Of a stretch of DNA of 64,000 nt, positions 59,327 through 64,000 are shown one piece after another (position 1 is the first letter of the stretch; every line of letters starts with the position of its first letter). The notes under the pieces were generated by a model. That model searched no databases and was not told the origin of the DNA. It saw only the letters and a list, made by a program, of their open reading frames with translations. The translations under genes and the position numbers were made by a program. The stretch lies in assembly GCF_050942425.1 (NCBI RefSeq), contig NZ_CP192063.1, forward strand, positions 2,418,001 to 2,482,000. The letters run 5' to 3'. The DNA comes from Actinoallomurus sp050942425 (GTDB lineage: Bacteria > Actinomycetota > Actinomycetes > Streptosporangiales > Streptosporangiaceae).

Positions 59327-60180
59327 TGCCCGAGCTTCCCGAGGTGGAGGTCGTCCGGCGCGGCGTCGAGCGCTGGGTGGTCGGCCGTACGGTCCGGTCG
59401 GCCGAGGTGTTGCATCCACGCGCGGCGCGCCGGCACGTGGAGGGTCCCGCGGACCTGGCGGTCCGGATGACCGGCCGGACGGTCGCGGCGGCGCGGCGAC
59501 GTGGGAAGTACCTCTGGCTCCCGGTCGGCGACGACGAGGCGCTACTGGCCCACCTCGGCATGAGCGGCCAGCTGATCGTCGACGATCCGGAGCGGCCGCC
59601 GGAGAAGCACCTGCGCGCCCGGTTCACCTTCGCCGACGGGGGACGGGACCTGCGCTTCATCGACCAGCGCACCTTCGGGCACCTCATGCTGACCCCGACC
59701 GTGGACGGCGTACCCGAGCCGATCGCGCACATCGCCCCGGACCCGCTCGAGGACGCCTTCGACGAGGAGACGTTCTACGGGGCCCTTCGGCGTCGGCGCA
59801 CCGGGGTGAAACGGGCGCTCCTCGACCAGTCCCTGATCAGCGGTGTGGGCAACATCTACGCCGACGAGGCCCTGTGGCGGGCCCGGCTGCACTGGGCGCG
59901 ACCGACCGAGACCCTCACCCGGCCGGAGGTGACGCGCCTGCTGGCGGGGGTGCGCGAGGTCATGGCCGCGGCGCTCGAGGCGGGCGGCACCTCCTTCGAC
60001 AGCCTCTACGTCAACGTGAACGGCGAGAGCGGCTACTTCGAGCGGTCGCTCAACGTCTACGGGCGGCGCGACGAGCCCTGCGCGCGGTGCGGCAGCCCCA
60101 TCCGCCGCGACGCCTTCATGAACCGCTCGTCCTTCACCTGCCCCACCTGCCAGCCACGCCCCCGCCGCGCGCACTACTGA
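59326..60180 (+). CDS. mutM: Formamidopyrimidine-DNA glycosylase
   Basis: The 284-residue Fpg removes 8-oxoguanine and ring-opened purines. N-terminal PELPEVEVVRRG supplies the catalytic Pro/Glu, GRRxGK-type ARRRGKYLWL the Lys loop; the H2TH region contains LISGVGNIYADEAL, and the zinc finger is CARC...CPTC. ATG follows the rnc stop directly. Confidence 0.96.
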   Translation: MPELPEVEVVRRGVERWVVGRTVRSAEVLHPRAARRHVEGPADLAVRMTGRTVAAARRRGKYLWLPVGDDEALLAHLGMSGQLIVDDPERPPEKHLRARFTFADGGRDLRFIDQRTFGHLMLTPTVDGVPEPIAHIAPDPLEDAFDEETFYGALRRRRTGVKRALLDQSLISGVGNIYADEALWRARLHWARPTETLTRPEVTRLLAGVREVMAAALEAGGTSFDSLYVNVNGESGYFERSLNVYGRRDEPCARCGSPIRRDAFMNRSSFTCPTCQPRPRRAHY

Positions 60181-60298
60181 CCCGAGTCGAGTCCGGGGGG
60201 ACCGGCCGGGGTAAGGGGCGCCGCCCTTCCGGGCTGTCCGGAAATGGAGTTTTTCGTGCTCGATGGGCTACGCGGTGTACACACCTACGATCAGGGGA

Positions 60299-60577
60299 AT
60301 GGATGATGACGTACGGCTTACCGCCTGGGTGCGGGGCCGGGTGCAAGGTGTCGGCTTCCGGTGGTGGGTGCGCTCCCGCGCACTGGAACTCGGCTTGACC
60401 GGTTCGGCGAGCAATCTCGTGGACGGCCGGGTCGAAGTGATCGCCGAGGGGCCGCGTAAGGCATGCGAACTGCTTTTGGAGCTGTTGCGTGGTGGAACGA
60501 CGCCGGGAAGGGTCACCGGTGTATCGGATCGCTGGACCGAGCCGCGCGGCGGTCTTCAAGGCTTCGCCGAACGGTGA
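60299..60577 (+). CDS. Acylphosphatase
   Basis: The 92-residue protein has the active-site Arg loop RGRVQGVGFRWWVRSRA and the Asn-containing GSASNLVDGRVEVIAEG of acylphosphatases, which hydrolyse acyl phosphates. A TACGAT -10 box (60286-60291) lies 7 bases before the ATG at 60299, so the mRNA is probably leaderless. Confidence 0.92.
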   Translation: MDDDVRLTAWVRGRVQGVGFRWWVRSRALELGLTGSASNLVDGRVEVIAEGPRKACELLLELLRGGTTPGRVTGVSDRWTEPRGGLQGFAER

Positions 60578-60595
60578 TCGGTCTGGGAGGTCTGC

Positions 60596-60744
60596 TAAAC
60601 TTGTACGGACAGGTTGTTACGGGTCTGTGACATCTGTCTTGACCGGCACTCCTGCCGGTGCGACCCTAGTTGTTACGCGCACCTCAAGTAGCTCTTCGTG
60701 CGCGACCATTCCTGCTGGTCACTCAGCGTGGAGGACCCTTAATC
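60596..60744 (+). promoter_or_regulatory. Promoter and three-hairpin leader of the coiled-coil gene
   Basis: TAAACT (60596-60601) is a good -10 box. The leader then holds three consecutive stems: ACCGGCA/TGCCGGT (60642-60659), CGCGCAC/GTGCGCG (60676-60704) and GACCA/TGGTC (60704-60720). GTTGTTACG occurs twice (about 60614 and 60670). It ends with GGAGGACC before ATG 60745. Confidence 0.55.
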
Positions 60745-60942
60745 ATGGCGAAGGCTCTACTCGGCCACGTCGGCGGTCCGGACCCCCGCATGGTTGCGGA
60801 GATGCGGCGCCTGCAGCAGCGTGTCCGTGACCTGGAGGCCGAACTCGTACGGCTCCAGTCCGAAAACGACGCGCTTGCCGCTGTTGCTGACAATGAAGTC
60901 ATGGCGCTTGCCGTCAAGGATCGCGAACCGGCGCTGACCTGA
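60745..60942 (+). CDS. Small conserved coiled-coil protein upstream of smc
   Basis: This 65-residue protein starts MAKALLGHVGGPDPRMVAEM and has a heptad coiled coil (MRRLQQRVRDLEAELVRLQSEN) of about 30 residues. Similar small proteins occur upstream of smc in actinobacteria; the function is not known to me. GGAGGACC is the ribosome site. Two hairpins follow, the second a classic terminator. Confidence 0.85.
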   Translation: MAKALLGHVGGPDPRMVAEMRRLQQRVRDLEAELVRLQSENDALAAVADNEVMALAVKDREPALT

Positions 60943-60990
60943 CGTCAGCGCCGCACGTTTAAAAGGGACGTCGACCTGACGTCCCTTTTT
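60930..60990 (+). terminator. Double hairpin with T-tract terminator
   Basis: GGCGCTGAC/GTCAGCGCC (60930-60952) spans the stop codon, and AAAAGGGACGT/ACGTCCCTTTT (60961-60989) with loop CGACCTG is followed by TTTTT. This is the clearest intrinsic terminator in the window and separates the coiled-coil gene from smc. Confidence 0.92.
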
Positions 60991-61394
60991 GGTTCGCCCC
61001 GCTGGCACCGTTCCGGTGCATGCATATTCGGCCGAGCCGGTCGTCATGCAATGCCAGGGGAAACATTTTCATGATCCAATTCCCCGGGCCGTCCGGGGAA
61101 TTCCGATCGGTCTTCGAACCGGGCCGTTCGTTCGCCCGCCTGTGACGGACGCCACAGCCCGCGTTCGGCGTTCCTGCACGGCTTCGCCCCGCCACGGTGG
61201 GGAATCCGCCGGAGACATGCCACGCGTGACGTCCGACCATGGCACATTGGTGAAAGTCGGATACCCGGCCCGGAAGGTGCCGGACGGTATCGTGCGGGGA
61301 TGACCGGGCGCCGCGGGCCCGGCGCGGGGCGGTCCACCCGTCGGCCGACCCATCCCGGCCGACCTCCCGGCTCGCAGAAAGGATCGGTGGACGC
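60991..61394. other. Intergenic region before smc
   Basis: No gene is convincing in these 404 bases. A perfect 10-bp hairpin, AATTCCCCGG/CCGGGGAATT, lies at 61078-61102, and TATCGT (61288-61293) may be a -10 box for smc. Frames crossing it are codon-bias shadows. Confidence 0.5.
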
Positions 61395-64000
61395 TTGTAC
61401 TTGAAGAGCCTCACACTGCGGGGTTTCAAGTCCTTCGCGTCCTCGACCACGCTGCGCCTGGAGCCCGGGATCACCTGTGTCGTCGGTCCGAACGGCTCGG
61501 GAAAGTCCAATGTCGTCGACGCGCTCGCCTGGGTGATGGGGGAGCAGGGCGCCAAGTCGCTGCGCGGCGGCAAGATGGAGGACGTGATCTTCGCGGGCAC
61601 CTCCTCGCGCCCGCCGCTCGGCCGCGCCGAGGTCGTCCTCACGATCGACAACTCCGACGGCGCGCTGCCCATCGACTACACCGAGGTCACGATCAGCCGG
61701 CTGATGTTCCGGTCGGGGCAGAGCGAGTACTCCATCAACGGCGACCCCTGCCGCCTGCTGGACGTCCAGGAGCTGCTGTCCGACTCCGGCATCGGCCGGG
61801 AGATGCACGTCATCATCGGACAGGGACAGCTCGACCGCGTCCTGCACTCCGGCCCCGAGGGGCGGCGGGCGATGATCGAGGAGGCCGCCGGCGTCCTCAA
61901 GCACCGCAAGCGCAAGGAGAAGGCCCTCCGCAAGCTCAACGCCATGCAGGCCAACCTCACGCGCGTGCAGGACCTCACCACCGAGCTGCGCCGCCAGCTC
62001 AAGCCCCTGGGCCGGCAGGCGGAGATCGCCCGGCGGGCGGCGGTCATCCAGTCCGAGGTGCGCGACGCGCGGCTGCGGCTCCTCGCCGACGACCTGGTGA
62101 CCCTCACGGCCAAACTGGAGCAGGAGGCGGCCGACGAGGCGAGCATCCGCGAGCGCCGTACGGCGGTGGAGCAGGCCCTGACGCAGGCCCAGCAGCGGGA
62201 GGCCGCTCTGGAGGCCGAGGCGGCCGAGCAGGCCCCGGTCCTCGCCCAGGTGCAGGACACCTGGTTCCAGCTGTCCTCGCTGCGTGAGCGCCTGCGCGGC
62301 GTCGGCGAGCTCGCCGCCGAGCGGCACCGCAACGCGGTCGAGGCGCAGGCGGAGGAGCGCCGGGGCCGCGACCCGGAGGACATGGAGCGCGAGGCCGCGC
62401 AGATCCGGGAGCAGGAGGAGGTCCTGGGCGCCCGGCTCGAGGCGGCGCAGGACCTCCTGGCCGAGGCCGTGGACGAGCGCGCCACCGCCGAGTCGGCCTT
62501 GAAAGAGGAGGAGTACCGCCTGCAGGACGCCGCCCGGGCGGCCGCCGACCGCCGCGAGGGGCTCGCCCGGCTGCGCGGCCGGGTCGAGGCCCTCGGCAGC
62601 AAGGTGCAGGCCACCGAGGCGGAGATCGGCCGGCTCGAGGAGGCCCTCGCCGACGCGCGGGAGCGCGCGGCGGCGGCCCAGGCCGAGTACGAGGCGCAGG
62701 ACACCGAGGCCGCGGAGGACCCGGAGCTGGCCGCCGAACACGAGCGCGCCCAGGAGGTCCTCGAGCAGGCCAAGGAGGCCGCCGAGCACGCCCGCGAGGC
62801 CGTCGAGGAGCCCCGGGGGCTGCTCAAGCAGGCGCGGGACCGCGTCGCCGCCTCGCGGGGCGCCGACCAGGCCGCGCAGAAGGAGGTCACGGCGCTGCAG
62901 GCCCGCGTCGAGGCCCTGGACCAGACGATGGGCAGCGCGGCCGACGGCGGGGAGATCCTGCTCGCCGCCGACCTCGACGGCGTCCTCGGCACGATGGCGT
63001 CCCTGCTGTCGGTCGAGCCGGGTGCCGAGATCGCGGTCGCCACGGCGCTCGGCGCGGCCGCCGAGGCCGTCGCCGTCGCCTCGCTCGACACCGCCGAGGC
63101 CGCGCTGACCCTGCTGCGCGCCGAGGACGCCGGGCAGGCCGGCGTCGTCGTCGGCGCGCGCCTTCCCGACCAACCGCGCTTTCCCAACCAACCTCCCGGG
63201 CCCGACGAGGGTGGTGAGCGCCTCGACCTCCCGGACGGCGCGCGCCTGGCGGCCGACCTGGTCAGCGCCCCCGAGCCGGTGCGGGCCGCGGTCCGCCACC
63301 TGCTGGCCGGCGTCGTGGTGGTCGACGGCCTGTCCGCTGCCGCCGCGCTCGTCCGATCCCGGCCCGCGCTGCGGGCGGTGACGCGCGAGGGTGACCTGCT
63401 CGGCGCCCACTGGGCGCTCGGCGGCGGCAAGCGGCAGAGCCTGCTGCAGATGCGCTCCGCCCGCGACGAGGCCGCCGAGGGGCTCGCCACCGCCGAGGCG
63501 AAGGCCGAGGGCACCGCTGTCGCCCTGGAAGAGGCCGTCGCGGAGGAGCAGCATGCCCAGGCGGTGCTGGAGGCCGCGCAGGCGGCGGTCGGCGAGGCCC
63601 AGACCGGCGTGAACCGCGCCCAGGCGGGCCTGGACAAGGTGCGCGCCCGGATGCGGGAGGCGGCGGCCGAGGCGGCGCAGGAGGCCAAGCAGGTGGCGCG
63701 GCTGCAGGCCGCGGCGCAGGCGGCCCGGCAGGAGGCCGAGCGCCTGGCCCGGTCGCTGAGCGCCGCCGAGGAGGCCCGCGACCGCGACCTGATGGCCGCC
63801 GCCGAGCTGCGCGAGCGCCTGGAGATCGCCGAGGCCGAGCCGGTCGAGGACGACGACGACCAGGACACCGCCCGACGCGACGAGCTGAGCGAGCGATGCC
63901 GGCAGCTGGCGTCCGCCGAGATGGAGGCGCGGCTGAACGTCCGCACCGCCGAGGAGCGGGTCGCGGCCATCGCCGGCCGGGCCGACCAGCTGGAGCGGGC
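61395..64000 (+). CDS. smc: Chromosome segregation ATPase SMC (partial, cut by window end)
   Basis: The first 868 codons of SMC are present and the frame is open to the window edge. TTG at 61395 gives MYLKSLTLRGFKSFAS. Walker A is GPNGSGKSNVVDALAW (~33-48), followed by the Q-loop region; VIIGQGQLDRVL, and a long Ala/Glu/Gln/Arg-rich coiled coil. The hinge lies at about residues 510-650 (LAADLDGVLGTMASLLSV, GVVVVDGLSAAAALV), and the return coil follows. A Pro/Gly-rich insertion (LPDQPRFPNQPPGPDEGG) sits in the hinge region. With ScpAB it compacts chromosomes. Confidence 0.96.
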   Translation, partial: MYLKSLTLRGFKSFASSTTLRLEPGITCVVGPNGSGKSNVVDALAWVMGEQGAKSLRGGKMEDVIFAGTSSRPPLGRAEVVLTIDNSDGALPIDYTEVTISRLMFRSGQSEYSINGDPCRLLDVQELLSDSGIGREMHVIIGQGQLDRVLHSGPEGRRAMIEEAAGVLKHRKRKEKALRKLNAMQANLTRVQDLTTELRRQLKPLGRQAEIARRAAVIQSEVRDARLRLLADDLVTLTAKLEQEAADEASIRERRTAVEQALTQAQQREAALEAEAAEQAPVLAQVQDTWFQLSSLRERLRGVGELAAERHRNAVEAQAEERRGRDPEDMEREAAQIREQEEVLGARLEAAQDLLAEAVDERATAESALKEEEYRLQDAARAAADRREGLARLRGRVEALGSKVQATEAEIGRLEEALADARERAAAAQAEYEAQDTEAAEDPELAAEHERAQEVLEQAKEAAEHAREAVEEPRGLLKQARDRVAASRGADQAAQKEVTALQARVEALDQTMGSAADGGEILLAADLDGVLGTMASLLSVEPGAEIAVATALGAAAEAVAVASLDTAEAALTLLRAEDAGQAGVVVGARLPDQPRFPNQPPGPDEGGERLDLPDGARLAADLVSAPEPVRAAVRHLLAGVVVVDGLSAAAALVRSRPALRAVTREGDLLGAHWALGGGKRQSLLQMRSARDEAAEGLATAEAKAEGTAVALEEAVAEEQHAQAVLEAAQAAVGEAQTGVNRAQAGLDKVRARMREAAAEAAQEAKQVARLQAAAQAARQEAERLARSLSAAEEARDRDLMAAAELRERLEIAEAEPVEDDDDQDTARRDELSERCRQLASAEMEARLNVRTAEERVAAIAGRADQLER

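Noticed and set aside
61044..63970. Long minus-strand frames (836 and 764 codons) opposite smc
   Set aside because: They mirror the smc coiled coil; Leu/Gly/Arg-rich or Ser/Ala-rich, without motifs. smc itself is unmistakable and only lacks a stop because the window ends.

Overview
The window is about 64 kb of very GC-rich chromosome from a filamentous actinomycete. Pointers are strong G/C third-position bias, many GTG starts, the XRE/DUF5753 + DUF397 gene pair, RsbW-like ATPases, DUF3515, and the actinobacterial order rsmD-coaD-DUF177-rpmF-rnc-mutM-acyP-smc. Streptosporangiales (for example Thermomonosporaceae) is my best guess, but no rRNA or other species marker is present. I saw no tRNA, rRNA, CRISPR array, prophage or intact insertion sequence.

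1-20 kb is a regulator-dense accessory zone of short regulator/effector pairs: four TetR-type genes (one beheaded), PadR, ArsR, MerR, Crp/Fnr and two XRE regulators next to small redox or stress proteins (DoxX, YceI, hemerythrin, carboxymuconolactone decarboxylase, DUF2218, NTF2-like, YciI, FAD monooxygenase, VOC, SDR, aldo-keto reductase). Several have clear palindromic operators. The left end holds a ruined TetR/MFS efflux locus whose operator survives, and an intact ArsR/MFS relative lies 5 kb on.

20-41 kb is a carbohydrate island. The first unit is a minus-strand operon of binding protein, two permeases and a GH36 alpha-galactosidase, divergent from a DeoR regulator, with an orphan PTS EIIC gene beside it. 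The second unit is a DeoR regulator divergent from a ribose-type ABC importer, a secreted GH27 alpha-galactosidase, a beta-phosphoglucomutase-like HAD enzyme and a GH65 phosphorylase. Together they suggest outside trimming of alpha-galactosides, import of the products, and phosphorolysis to sugar phosphates. A large LuxR-type ATPase regulator sits between the two units.

41-64 kb is the core housekeeping block (Lrp, thiL, thiD, rpmB, DAK2/FakA-like, recG, rsmD, coaD, DUF177, rpmF, rnc, mutM, acyP, smc, the last cut by the window edge). It is interrupted by lineage-specific inserts: a CBM2 membrane protein, two divergent tiny secreted Trp/Asp/Gly-rich peptides, a phosphoesterase, a leader peptide with a HEAT-repeat gene, a TetR/MFS pair and an LPXTG-type wall protein.

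The most unusual signals are: (i) tandem or displaced direct repeats that copy gene 3' ends together with the stop codon, seen after at least six genes; (ii) the paired Trp-rich secreted peptides with a long structured region between them; (iii) a probably leaderless attenuator-type leader peptide ahead of a HEAT-repeat gene; (iv) a symmetric divergent promoter with superimposed -10 boxes at the GH36 locus.
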